DNA from: Acidimicrobiaceae bacterium
Lineage (GTDB): Bacteria > Actinomycetota > Acidimicrobiia > Acidimicrobiales > Palsa-688
Direction of reading: 5' to 3'
Assembly (NCBI GenBank): GCA_030838025.1
Contig: JAUTXM010000052.1
Span: 1 to 14,070, forward strand
DNA: 14,070 nt
Both the position numbers and the translations under genes were made by a program. Of this stretch, positions 1 through 7,178 are shown piece by piece. Under the pieces are notes generated by a model. It saw only the letters and a list, made by a program, of their open reading frames with translations, was not told the DNA's origin and did no database searches. Position 1 is the first letter of the stretch. The number at the start of each line of letters is the position of its first letter.

Positions 1-30
1 CATCGGTAGTCACGGCGCGATTTTGGCATC

Positions 31-540
31 ATGTGGAACATGTCGCTCACCACTGTCATGGAGTCCGCCTCGTCCAGGATGCGAAGAGACGAAAAGTGGG
101 GCCACGTCGTGTACCGTGCCACGCTCGACGTGACCGGCGCTACCGAGGTGGCGGCGACGGTCGGCTCCGGCCACTCCTTCACCGTGGACGAACCGGCCAG
201 CTTCGGCGGTGGCGACGCCGGCCCCGGACCCGTTGAGTACGCCCTGGCGGCGCTCGGTTCGTGCCAGGCGATCACGTATCAGTTCTGGGCCGCCCACCTC
301 GGCGTCACCGTCGACACGATCCACATCGTCGTCGAAGGCGACCTCGACCTCCGGGGATTCTTCGGCGTGCGCGAGGGGGTACGACCCGGACTCGGCGCGG
401 TCCGGGTCAATGTCGCGGTCAGCGGACCGGAGTCACCGCAGCGTTACGAGGAACTGGCGGCTGCGGTAGACGAGCATTGCCCGGTCCTGGATATCTTCAC
501 CGGGACCGTCGCGGTGGAGCGGACCCTCACCGTTTCGTGA
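31..540 (+). CDS. OsmC/Ohr-family peroxidase-like protein
   Basis: OsmC-family proteins reduce organic and inorganic hydroperoxides in the cytoplasm with a pair of cysteines. The 169-residue frame shows the family pattern. A central helix carries the first cysteine (residue 78, in ALAALGSC, after a Gly/Pro-rich GPGPVEY stretch), and the second lies about 72 residues later (residue 150, DEHCPV), close to the usual spacing. The start is uncertain. An in-frame TAG at 7-9 fixes the upstream limit, and ATGs at 31, 40, 58 and 79 are all possible; the last has a weak purine stretch (ccagg) directly before it and would give a more typical family length. No partner gene is visible upstream because the window begins here; the next gene starts 129 bases later. 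Family call is fairly sure; the substrate is not known. Confidence 0.82.
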   Translation: MWNMSLTTVMESASSRMRRDEKWGHVVYRATLDVTGATEVAATVGSGHSFTVDEPASFGGGDAGPGPVEYALAALGSCQAITYQFWAAHLGVTVDTIHIVVEGDLDLRGFFGVREGVRPGLGAVRVNVAVSGPESPQRYEELAAAVDEHCPVLDIFTGTVAVERTLTVS

Positions 541-669
541 TCGCGGGCGCCGTTTCCGGCTAGATACATCGCAATATTCGGTCGGATGGTTGTTCCCCAA
601 ACTGCTGTTCCCTCGGCGTCGTAGGCGTCATGCTGGGACTACCACTTCAAAACAAAGGGGACAATAACA

Positions 670-948
670 ATGACACCGTTCGTTATTTACGACGCAGTCA
701 GTTCTGTGATTTGGTTCGGCGGTCAGGGCGGCGATGCCAACGGCACCGGAATCGACCTCAGTACGGGCAAGCTCGTGCATTGGGAAGGCTGGGGCGTGGA
801 CTCCCTGTTCGAACTGCAGACCGCTGTTGCCGCCCTTCACCAGGTCACCAAGATGAGGAATCCTGCCGTGGCTGAGCGGGCCGCGCGGCCTCTGGCCGAA
901 TTCGTGCAGGCCGAACTTTCGAATCAGTTTGCCCAGCAAGCTAGCTGA
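670..948 (+). CDS. Small hypothetical protein (92 aa)
   Basis: I do not recognise this protein. The start is well supported: an AAAGGGG ribosome binding site lies about nine bases before the ATG, the same sequence that precedes the tyrosinase start on the other strand. The N-terminus (residues 3-20) is hydrophobic and ends in a glycine-rich turn (WFGGQGG). A middle part with several Trp and Gly residues follows, then a C-terminal helix rich in Ala, Arg and Glu. There is no cysteine and no clear signal-peptide cleavage site. Its 3' end overlaps the next gene by 20 bases, so the two are probably translated together. The pair converges on the tyrosinase genes, which may hint at a shared role, but nothing in the protein itself shows one. 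Confidence 0.6.
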   Translation: MTPFVIYDAVSSVIWFGGQGGDANGTGIDLSTGKLVHWEGWGVDSLFELQTAVAALHQVTKMRNPAVAERAARPLAEFVQAELSNQFAQQAS

Positions 949-1756
949 GTCGGGCCCCGAGGCCGGCAGCTCGGCCGCTGACGCGGCCGACGCGGCCGCA
1001 ATGGCATTCTTCCATGAGCTCGACGCGTGGACGGAGTATTGGGATATCTACCACCCCGAGACTCGGGGCAGATATTACTTCGGGGAAGGCAGCGAGCCCG
1101 GATTGCTGAGCCGCTTGGTGCCCCGAGTCACCACGCCGGAAATCTTCACCGCATGGAAGAAGCGGGCCCTCGGAAGCGACAGCGACGGTGAATTCGAGCG
1201 GTGCGCGGCTGACGACGATGTCGCGGCGGCGGTTTCCGAGTACGACCGGCTCGTCGCCGGCATCTTCGAGAGACATTTCGGTGATGCCGGTGACGAACGC
1301 TGCCGCCGCGCCTATTTGACCGCGGTTCATCGCTTTGCCACCGACACCTTGCCACCCGCCACCGAGCGGCTCGCCCGGGTCCCACCGGGCGACCGCCGCT
1401 GGCGGACGGCGGGCCGCCACACCAACGATGCCGTCATGATGTGGTTCGTCTGGGCGCTGCAACTCGAAGCAGCGGAGGCGGCGGCGGCCGCGGCGGCGTC
1501 GGCCACGGCGTCAGCGGCGGCGGCTGGGACCGGAGCGCTCCGGGCGTTGCTGCTCTCGGGGGTCGCCACGGGTTGCGCGGCCAACTTCGCCTGGCGCGGT
1601 CATCGCCGGACCCGGCCCGAATACCGGGCCGACCCCGCCACCGAGGAACTGCTGCTCGAACGGGGGCTGCGCTGGGCGACCGATTTCAAGGTGGCCGCGG
1701 CCGAGGTGCACCAGCTCTATCGAATCCGCGAGTGGGGAGCGCCCGCGGCCCGCTAA
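929..1756 (+). CDS. Hypothetical helical protein (up to 275 aa)
   Basis: Unrecognised protein. The long frame starts at TTG (929), inside the end of the 92-residue gene, which suits translational coupling. An ATG at 1001 (residue 25) is the alternative and would drop a low-complexity Ala/Asp/Ser leader. From residue 25 on there is an aromatic N-terminal helix (FFHELDAWTEYWDIYHPE), a charged middle region, and an alanine-rich stretch at about residues 180-200. A moderately hydrophobic segment (about 202-222) follows and could touch a membrane, then a basic tail. Scattered His, Asp and Glu residues do not form a metal-site motif I can name. The TAA stop (1754-1756) overlaps the TAG stop of the converging tyrosinase companion (1753-1755), so the two transcripts run into each other with no spacer. 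Confidence 0.6.
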   Translation: MPSKLAESGPEAGSSAADAADAAAMAFFHELDAWTEYWDIYHPETRGRYYFGEGSEPGLLSRLVPRVTTPEIFTAWKKRALGSDSDGEFERCAADDDVAAAVSEYDRLVAGIFERHFGDAGDERCRRAYLTAVHRFATDTLPPATERLARVPPGDRRWRTAGRHTNDAVMMWFVWALQLEAAEAAAAAAASATASAAAAGTGALRALLLSGVATGCAANFAWRGHRRTRPEYRADPATEELLLERGLRWATDFKVAAAEVHQLYRIREWGAPAAR

Positions 1757-2202
1757 CCGAACGTGGTGAGCTGCAGGCCTCTGATGTCGAGCAGGGAACC
1801 CTCGAACTGCATTCCGATCTCTGGGTCGCACGAGACGACGACCGTCACCGTCAGGTCGGGCCCGTCAGCCAGACATCGCTTCAGCGTTTCGGTCACGATG
1901 ACCCGCTTGAAGGCCCGGGTGAGCGGATGGGAGGGGCGATCGTCGAAGCGGCGGCTGGTGACGGGGACCTCGCAATGGCCCTCGTCCCCGACGCAGGTCT
2001 GGTGGCCGAAAATCGCGAAACGGCCGGCCCGACTCGGACGAACGTCGGTCCAGTTGTCCTCGGACACATCGGGGTCGTTGAAGAAGACGTGAGCGACGAA
2101 GGAAGGCCGGAAATGGTTGACGCCGTAGAATTCGAGGTCCGCCCGGCTCATCATCGCGTCCGCACCGTGCGGGAACGGCCCAAACACGTGGATCTCAACC
2201 AT
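1753..2202 (-). CDS. Tyrosinase companion protein, beta-sandwich (PPO C-terminal-like)
   Basis: A 149-residue protein starting MVEIHVFGPFPHG. The frame is open further upstream, but this ATG is preferred: a GGGGAGGG ribosome binding site lies just before it, and it overlaps the tyrosinase stop by eight bases, a typical coupled arrangement. The GRFAIFGH segment, a following CVGDEGHC loop, and the final strand with TVTVVVS resemble the C-terminal beta-sandwich domain that follows the copper domain in plant-type polyphenol oxidases and haemocyanin units (KFDV-type). That match is from memory of the fold pattern and was not computed. In those enzymes the domain covers the active site; here it would act as a separate subunit. 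The alternative is a MelC1-like copper-delivery protein, consistent with the several His and Cys residues. The tight link to the tyrosinase is certain; the exact role is not. Confidence 0.75.
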   Translation of the reverse strand: MVEIHVFGPFPHGADAMMSRADLEFYGVNHFRPSFVAHVFFNDPDVSEDNWTDVRPSRAGRFAIFGHQTCVGDEGHCEVPVTSRRFDDRPSHPLTRAFKRVIVTETLKRCLADGPDLTVTVVVSCDPEIGMQFEGSLLDIRGLQLTTFG

Positions 2203-3004
2203 GTGACCCTCCCCGGATCGTGGTCGGCATGGAAATAGGCGCCGCGCTAGCGGCGTATTCGTAACCCAGCCGCTGCACGTCGAGGACATCCGCGGTCGTC
2301 TTGTTGAACGGCATCAACGGCTCAGCGAGCAAATCGGCCGGAATGCCGCCGTTGCCGTGTTTGACCTGCCACAGGTACCACACTCGATCGATCATGTTGT
2401 GGTGGGCGAAGAATACCGGGTCATATGCCGCGGTCGTGATGTCGCCCATGTCGCCGCCGACCCACACGTGTACCTGGTCGTGGAAGTCCTCCAATCGATC
2501 AGAGAACGAGGCCCAGTCGCTGTCGTTGAGCAAGTCGGTGATCTCGGGCGCCGTCGGCAGTGCCACGCCCGGCGTCCTTCCTGCCCGGCGTACCGTACGG
2601 TGCCGGATGGGTGGGGAAGCGGAAGGGATCAGCACTTGCGTGGAGAACAATGGATTGGCGGCCGTGCCCAGCCGTCGAGGCGCGAACGCGCCGGGAATAG
2701 TCGGCTGCGCCGTCCAATCCCAATACGGGAGCGCCACCCCAGCCACGAGGTCCTGGAGGGATTGCTCGAGCCACCAGAGATAGGCCCGATGCCAAGGCAG
2801 AAACAAGCGGGCCTGCAGCGGCGTGCGACGGCTTTGTTGATGATGCCAGCAATACCAGTCCGGTGCGCCGTGGAAGCCGGCAATATGGCTATAGCCACGG
2901 TTGTCCGATATCGCCTCGGACGCCTTCATTGCCTGGATGAACGTGACCATGTGGGGCGCCGTGGCATCGCTCACCGGCAGCCGGTACACCATCGAACCCG
3001 CCAT
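2195..3004 (-). CDS. Tyrosinase-family binuclear copper oxidase
   Basis: Type-3 copper proteins of this family oxidise phenols and catechols to quinones. The 269-residue product shows both copper sites. For CuA, histidines at about 45 (GFHG), 54/55 (WYCWHH) and 72 (FLPWHRAYL) are present, followed by the usual PYWDW. For CuB, H175 and H179 sit in FHDQVHVWVGG and H201/H202 in FFAHHNMIDR. The Cys two residues before the CuA histidine pair could form the Cys-His thioether known from some relatives. The ATG at 3004 is chosen because AAAGGGGA precedes it by a few bases; an upstream ATG at 3046 has no such site. There is no signal peptide or twin-arginine motif. At 269 residues it is only the catalytic core, and the missing beta-sandwich domain seems to be the next, overlapping gene. 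Family call is firm; the substrate is unknown. Confidence 0.93.
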   Translation of the reverse strand: MAGSMVYRLPVSDATAPHMVTFIQAMKASEAISDNRGYSHIAGFHGAPDWYCWHHQQSRRTPLQARLFLPWHRAYLWWLEQSLQDLVAGVALPYWDWTAQPTIPGAFAPRRLGTAANPLFSTQVLIPSASPPIRHRTVRRAGRTPGVALPTAPEITDLLNDSDWASFSDRLEDFHDQVHVWVGGDMGDITTAAYDPVFFAHHNMIDRVWYLWQVKHGNGGIPADLLAEPLMPFNKTTADVLDVQRLGYEYAASAAPISMPTTIRGGSHG

Positions 3005-3127
3005 GCCGTCCCCTTTCTCTTGTCGACAAATCCTATGCCGGGACACGAGAAAGTGGAAGTGCGAGTGCTTGGCTTGCGTCGCAGACGAGGGAACGGCCTA
3101 CACGCCGGGGACGAACAAGCCCGTCGA

Positions 3128-3153
3128 TACATTGCATAGCGAGCCCGCATGTA
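3128..3153. promoter_or_regulatory. Inverted repeat between tyrosinase and PadR genes (candidate operator)
   Basis: TACAT (3128-3132) and ATGTA (3149-3153) form an inverted repeat with a 16-base spacer in the divergent intergenic region. PadR regulators bind ATGT/ACAT-type inverted repeats, usually with a shorter spacer and the opposite half-site order. This is therefore only a weak operator candidate. Confidence 0.25.
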
Positions 3154-3234
3154 GGATTGCCTCGCCGGCTCGACTCGACGGACCTCCGTGGGCAGGGCAA
3201 CGTGTCGCCGTTGACGAGATCAGGAGAGGCCGCT

Positions 3235-3618
3235 GTGAAGGAGAAGCGCTCCGTCGAAGCGCCGCAAGGCGGACTCCCCCGAAACTATCTGCGAGCCTGC
3301 CTCCTGCTACTCATCGGCGAGCGGCCGGCGCATGGCTACGACCTTCACGAACAAATCTCGCATGTTGGTCTGGCCAATGTCGATCCGGGCGGCCTGTACC
3401 GGGCGCTTCGGGTCATGGAGCAGGATGGCCTGGTCGAGTCATGGTGGGGGCAATCCAGCGCCGGGCCTGCCCGGCGTACGTACAAGCTCACCGACGAAGG
3501 CCTCGATTGGCTCCACGTGTGGGCCGGTGTACTTCGTGAAAGTCACAGCTACCTGAGCCTCTATTTGCAGCGCTACGACAAGGCCGTCGCCAGGGTCACC
3601 ACCGAGAACGCGCGGTAA
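3235..3618 (+). CDS. PadR-family transcriptional regulator (PhaQ-like)
   Basis: A 127-residue winged-helix DNA-binding protein. The sequence LPRNYLRACLLLLIGE followed by GYDLHEQI, then DPGGLYRALRVMEQDGLVES and GPARRTYKLTDEG, is the PadR pattern. It is particularly close to the PhaQ-like subgroup (poly-hydroxybutyrate-responsive repressors), in which the GPARR wing is common. The frame is open back to 3157, but the GTG at 3235 is preferred because AGGAGAGG lies five bases before it and the conserved region begins soon after. A C-terminal helix (about residues 94-120) is probably the dimerisation arm. The gene is divergent from the tyrosinase gene, with about 230 bases between, so autoregulation and control of the tyrosinase pair are plausible. 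It also lies upstream of the acyl-CoA-dehydrogenase operon, so that is a second possible target. Effector unknown. Confidence 0.88.
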   Translation: MKEKRSVEAPQGGLPRNYLRACLLLLIGERPAHGYDLHEQISHVGLANVDPGGLYRALRVMEQDGLVESWWGQSSAGPARRTYKLTDEGLDWLHVWAGVLRESHSYLSLYLQRYDKAVARVTTENAR

Positions 3619-3748
3619 GGGCAGTACCGAGGTACCGACCCACGATTTGCGTTCTCAACCCGCACGCCTTGACCCAGCGATGAGGCAGGTCCCGAGTCGT
3701 AAGTAGGCTGGCGTCGCCTCATTGCTGACGATGCGAAGGGAGGAAACC

Positions 3749-3766
3749 GTGCCACCTCGTCGCTGA
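3749..3766 (+). CDS. Possible five-codon leader ORF
   Basis: A very strong ribosome binding site (AAGGGAGGAA, 3736-3745) is followed by GTG and only four more codons (Pro, Pro, Arg, Arg) before TGA. It lies about 180 bases upstream of the acyl-CoA-dehydrogenase operon and just before tandem repeats and a hairpin. It may be a leader peptide used in attenuation, or the remnant of a lost gene. It is too short to judge from coding statistics. Confidence 0.3.
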   Translation: MPPRR

Positions 3767-3807
3767 GCCCGTCATGCAGCCGCCCGGTCGGGTGGCCACG
3801 GTCGCGT

Positions 3808-3849
3808 CCCTCCGCTCGGGAACCCTCCGCTCGGGCCCCTTCGCTAGGG
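3808..3849 (+). repeat. Three tandem copies of a 13-mer
   Basis: CCCTCCGCTCGGG occurs exactly at 3808-3820 and 3823-3835. A third copy with two changes (CCCTTCGCTAGGG) lies at 3837-3849. Start-to-start spacing is 15 and 14 bases. The third copy is also the left arm of the hairpin at 3840-3876. The motif GGGAACC recurs after copies one and three. The repeats could bind a regulator or be part of an RNA leader. Confidence 0.8.
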
Positions 3850-3876
3850 AACCTCCCCTGGAGAACCCCTAGCGAA
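3840..3876. promoter_or_regulatory. Large inverted repeat / hairpin upstream of operon
   Basis: TTCGCTAGGG (3840-3849) pairs perfectly with CCCTAGCGAA (3867-3876). Inside it, CTCC (3853-3856) pairs with GGAG (3860-3863) across a three-base loop, leaving a symmetric AAC/AAC internal loop. No T-run follows, so it is not a standard Rho-independent terminator. It lies 72 bases before the ATG of the dehydrogenase gene, so an operator or attenuator role is more likely. A further 8-bp palindrome (CTACGTAG) is at 3929-3936. Confidence 0.6.
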
Positions 3877-3948
3877 CCCGTAGGGAACGCGGCCCCACTT
3901 CACGACAGAACAAACCGCGTCAGGAACCCTACGTAGAGAGAGCGAGAC

Positions 3949-5079
3949 ATGAACGACTATCGCGATGCGCTGCAGCGCGTCATCGAAGACTCGGTCGCAC
4001 CGGCCGCCCGTGAGGTGGACGAACTCGGCCGCTTCCCGGCTGACGCCGTTAAATCCCTCGGCGAAGCCGGGTTGCTTGGTCTGACCTCGGCCCCGTCCGT
4101 CGGCGGTGCCGGCGAGGGTCTGCGCTCGGCGGCCGAGGTCATCGAGTCTCTGGCGGCGGTGTGCGCATCGACCGCCATGGTGTCGGTGATGCATTACGCG
4201 GCGACCGCCGTCGTGGAGGCCCACGGCCCCGAAGCGACCCGTCGCGCCATTGCCCAGGGCCAGCACCTCACGACGCTGGCATTTTCGGAGGTGGGTTCGA
4301 GGAGCCACTTCTGGGCTCCCCTGGGCACCACCACCGCCGTTGAAGGCGGCTCCGACGTCACCCTGGCGGCCCGCAAGAGCTGGGTCACGTCCGCGGCCGC
4401 AGCCGAGAGCTACGTGTGGTCGAGCCTCCCGGTGTCGGCAACGGGGCCCATGACGTTGTGGCTGGTGCCCCGCCAGTCGACGGGCGTAACGATCGGCGAG
4501 CACTTCGACGGACTCGGGCTTCGGGGCAACGGGTCGGTACCAGTGGACGCCGAAGGCGTGGTCGTCGACCGCGGCGCCATGCTCGGCCCCGACGGCGAAG
4601 GCTTGAACATCGCGCTCACCGTGGTGCTGCCCTGGTTCCTGATCCTGTCCGCCGCGTTTTCCGTCGGTTTGATGGAGGCCACGGTCGCCGAAACGGGCCG
4701 TCACCTGACCTCCGCCCGGCTGGAGCATCTGGGCGCCCGACTCATCGACCAACCCATCCCGAGGTCGGATTACGCCCGCATGCGGCTGATAACCGACACC
4801 TCCCGAGCGCTGCTCACCGACACCTTGAACGCCGTCGAATCGGCTCGTCCCGACGCAACCCTCCGGGTGCTCGAGGTCAAGGCGGCGGCGGCCGAAGCCG
4901 CGCTCTCGGTCACCGACCTGGCCATGAAGGTGTGCGGCGGGGCGGCGTTCCGCAAGGAGCTCGGCATCGAGCGCCGGTTCCGCGACGCCCAGGCCGCAAG
5001 GGTCATGGCGCCGACGACCGACGCATTGCTCGACTTCATCGGGCGCGCCATCGGCGGCTTGGACCTGCTCGGGCCATGA
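3949..5079 (+). CDS. Acyl-CoA dehydrogenase-fold flavoprotein, atypical active site
   Basis: A 376-residue member of the acyl-CoA dehydrogenase superfamily, normally FAD- or FMN-binding. The N-terminal helical domain has the family's AAREVDELGRFP and LGEAGLLGL pattern. The middle beta domain includes a TLAFSEVGSRSHFW segment and the helical C-terminal domain includes KVCGGAAFRKELGIERRFRDA. Where classical dehydrogenases have the catalytic Glu of the YEGT motif, this protein reads VMAPTTD (residues 352-358), so that base is missing. This is shared with the monooxygenase-like branch (DszC and SfnB relatives), which uses reduced flavin and oxygen. A purine-rich GAGAGAG stretch precedes the ATG. 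The TGA overlaps the next ATG (ATGA at 5076-5079), so the operon is tightly coupled. The fold is certain; the reaction and substrate are not. Confidence 0.88.
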   Translation: MNDYRDALQRVIEDSVAPAAREVDELGRFPADAVKSLGEAGLLGLTSAPSVGGAGEGLRSAAEVIESLAAVCASTAMVSVMHYAATAVVEAHGPEATRRAIAQGQHLTTLAFSEVGSRSHFWAPLGTTTAVEGGSDVTLAARKSWVTSAAAAESYVWSSLPVSATGPMTLWLVPRQSTGVTIGEHFDGLGLRGNGSVPVDAEGVVVDRGAMLGPDGEGLNIALTVVLPWFLILSAAFSVGLMEATVAETGRHLTSARLEHLGARLIDQPIPRSDYARMRLITDTSRALLTDTLNAVESARPDATLRVLEVKAAAAEAALSVTDLAMKVCGGAAFRKELGIERRFRDAQAARVMAPTTDALLDFIGRAIGGLDLLGP

Positions 5080-5966
5080 CGGCGAACGCAGACAGCACCC
5101 GCACCGCGGGGTCAGACGTGCTTCTGATGGGCGCGGTCGCCTACGACCCCAAGGTGGTCACCATCTGGGACGGCTTCCGGCGGTGGCTGATCGGGCACGA
5201 TCTGGCGGTCGACTACGTGCTGTACTCCAATTACGAACGCCAGGTGGAAGACCTGGTTGCGGGGCGGATTCACGCCGCTTGGAACTCGCCGCTGGCGTGG
5301 GTCCGGGCCCGCCGCTTGGCTGCCGCGCACGGCGCAACCGTGTCTGCCCTGGTCATGCGCGACACGGACCAGGACTTGTCCTCGGTGGTGGTGGTTCGGG
5401 CCGATTCTCCCGCCCACAGCGCCGGTGACCTCACGGGATGCGTCGTGGCCACGGGCGCCATCGACTCGCCCCAGGCGACCTTGCTGCCCATCGACGCCCT
5501 GCGGTCGGCGGGCCTGCGCGTTGGCGAGGACCTCACGATTCGTCGATTCGACATCGGGGTGGGCTTGCACGGCGACCACATCGGCGGCGAGCGCGCCGCC
5601 GCTCGCGCCTTGATGGCCGGGCTGGTCGACGGGGCCTGCATGATCGACGCCAATCATCTGGCGTTCACGACGGAGGGGATACTCAACCCTGGCGCGACGA
5701 GGATCATCTGCCAGACCGAGCCGTTCGACCACTGCAACATGACCGTCATCGACTCGGCGCCGGCGGCGTTGGCTGCCCGATTCGGGGAGCTGCTGCTCGC
5801 CATGGACTACTCCGACCCCGAGGTGCGCCCACTCCTCGACCTCGAGGGTCTCACGGCGTGGCGGCCCGGAAGGGTGAGCGGCTACCGGGCGCTGGAGCAG
5901 GCCGTGGACAACGCCGGGTTCTACGACGCCGAAGGGAGAATCTGCGCTGCCGGATACCGCCCCTGA
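5076..5966 (+). CDS. PhnD/SsuA-type substrate-binding-fold protein, cytoplasmic
   Basis: A 296-residue protein of the periplasmic-binding-protein-like fold. The region AYDPKVVTIWDGFRRWL (22-38) and the YSNYERQVEDLVAGRIHAAW segment (50-69) followed by NSPLAW resemble the start of PhnD-like phosphonate/phosphite-binding proteins. The later GGERAAARALMAGLVDGA region fits the second lobe. There is no signal peptide or lipobox, and no permease or ATPase gene is adjacent, so it is probably a cytoplasmic ligand-binding or enzymatic relative; DszB is a known enzyme of this fold. Start: the ATG overlaps the dehydrogenase stop. The same frame is open much further upstream, but that part is antiparallel shadow coding of the dehydrogenase. 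Cys residues occur at ACMID, IICQT and DHCNM. Its placement between a flavoprotein and a di-iron protein suggests it holds or processes their shared small substrate. Confidence 0.82.
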   Translation: MTANADSTRTAGSDVLLMGAVAYDPKVVTIWDGFRRWLIGHDLAVDYVLYSNYERQVEDLVAGRIHAAWNSPLAWVRARRLAAAHGATVSALVMRDTDQDLSSVVVVRADSPAHSAGDLTGCVVATGAIDSPQATLLPIDALRSAGLRVGEDLTIRRFDIGVGLHGDHIGGERAAARALMAGLVDGACMIDANHLAFTTEGILNPGATRIICQTEPFDHCNMTVIDSAPAALAARFGELLLAMDYSDPEVRPLLDLEGLTAWRPGRVSGYRALEQAVDNAGFYDAEGRICAAGYRP

Positions 5967-7137
5967 CACCCGCCCCACGGTCGACCTCGGCGTCCTCGGC
6001 ATCGATCGGGGCGGCCACCTGCTCGTCGCCCGCGCCCTCGAAACCATGGCGCCGGGCGAGAGCGTGGAGGTCCGCGGGACCGACCGGCACCTCGGGCTGC
6101 ACCTGACGACGTGGGCCCGGCGCCAGGGCCACCGAGTGGTCGGACTGACCGTCACCAAGGGGGGCGCATCCGGGGCCCGCTGGCAGGCCTCCGAGCGCGC
6201 TGGCGTCCCCGGCCCGACGGTCTGGGAAAAGGCGCCCCGTCGATGGGGGCTGGCGGCTCGGGGCGCGCTCGTCGAAGCTGGAGGGCCCGACCTGTCGGTT
6301 GCGGACCTGGACAGCAAGGCTGCGGTCTGGAGTGACCTGGCGCCGAGGCTCTACGCCCAGGCGGCCGCGGCCCAGTGGGACCCGGCGACGGCCATCGACT
6401 GGAGTATCTCGCCCGCGCTCCCCGACGAAGTGGAAGCCGCCGTGGTCCAGGTGATGACCTATCTCATCGAGAACGAACAGGCGGCCCTGATGGTCCCGGC
6501 TCGCTTCCTCGGCCGGATCCATCCCCACTACCGGGAGGTCGCGCAACTCCTGGCCGTGCAGACGGCCGACGAAGCGCGACACATCGAGGTCTTCACCCGC
6601 CGAGCGCTCCTGGTGTCCGGCCAACTGGGCGTGTCGGGTGCCGGCGGTCGGGCCTCGCTCCAATCCCTGCTGGACGAGACCGACTTCTCGATCGCGTCGT
6701 TCCTTCTCTCGGTGCTCGGCGAGGGCACGTTCCTGCACCTGCTGTCGTTTCTGGAGCGCTACGCGCCCGATGTCGTGACGGCCCAGGTCTGCCACCTGGC
6801 GCTGCAGGACGAGGCCCGCCACGTCGCCTTCGGACTCGGCCACCTCGAGGAGCAGCTGCGGGTCGAGCCCGCCCTGCGACCACGGCTGCGCATGGCCATG
6901 GAGCGCCGCCACGATGCGCTGGCCTCGACATCGGGGCTCAACGACGAGGTGTTCGATGCGCTCGTCGTCCTCGCCGCTCGCGGGTGGACGCCTGACGCCA
7001 TCGGTGTCGGGCACGACGCCGTGCAGCGCCTGCAGGTCGACATGGACGAAGGGCGCCGCCGGCGCCTGACCCGGCTCGGGTTCTCACCGCAAGAGGCGGC
7101 GGAGCTGTCGGCGTTGCACACCCGGAACTTCATGTAG
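5947..7137 (+). CDS. TusA-like domain fused to ferritin-like di-iron protein
   Basis: The product has two parts. Residues about 13-65 resemble a TusA/SirA/YedF domain (VDLGVLGIDRGGHLLVAR, then APGESVEVRGTD), but the catalytic CPxP cysteine is replaced (DRGG). The rest is a ferritin-like four-helix domain with a complete di-iron ligand set. In numbering from the CTG start these are E175 or E177, E209/H212 (DEARH), E259, and E289/H292 (a second DEARH). The first ATG (6046) would delete the first half of the TusA-like domain. The frame is open back to a TGA at 5875 and contains no ATG, GTG or TTG before 6046. CTG at 5947, eight bases after GGGAG(A), is the best start, overlapping the previous gene by 20 bases. 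Di-iron proteins of this kind activate oxygen for oxidation or demethylation; the substrate is unknown. Confidence 0.8.
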   Translation: MPDTAPDTRPTVDLGVLGIDRGGHLLVARALETMAPGESVEVRGTDRHLGLHLTTWARRQGHRVVGLTVTKGGASGARWQASERAGVPGPTVWEKAPRRWGLAARGALVEAGGPDLSVADLDSKAAVWSDLAPRLYAQAAAAQWDPATAIDWSISPALPDEVEAAVVQVMTYLIENEQAALMVPARFLGRIHPHYREVAQLLAVQTADEARHIEVFTRRALLVSGQLGVSGAGGRASLQSLLDETDFSIASFLLSVLGEGTFLHLLSFLERYAPDVVTAQVCHLALQDEARHVAFGLGHLEEQLRVEPALRPRLRMAMERRHDALASTSGLNDEVFDALVVLAARGWTPDAIGVGHDAVQRLQVDMDEGRRRRLTRLGFSPQEAAELSALHTRNFM

Positions 7138-7149
7138 CGAGCGCGACCT

Positions 7150-7178
7150 GCCTCGGGCGGCTACCCCGATTCCGAGGC
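7150..7178. terminator. Possible bidirectional terminator hairpin between convergent genes
   Basis: GCCTCGG (7150-7156) and CCGAGGC (7172-7178) form a 7-bp inverted repeat around a 15-base loop. It spans the 23-base gap and the last codons of selD. There is no clear T-run on either side, so termination is inferred mainly from position. Confidence 0.35.

Noticed and set aside
3749..3844. Read-through of the five-codon ORF as a selenoprotein
   Set aside because: The continuation is translated from tandem repeats and ends in TAG; no redox-type motif is present.
4416..5075. Long open frame upstream of the PhnD-like gene
   Set aside because: It is an Arg/Gly/Pro-rich shadow of the dehydrogenase gene; similarity begins only at the ATG at 5076.
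5851..7014. Long minus-strand frame opposite the di-iron gene
   Set aside because: Its composition (Arg, Gly, Gln, His-rich) is that of an antisense shadow, and the plus strand has conserved di-iron motifs.
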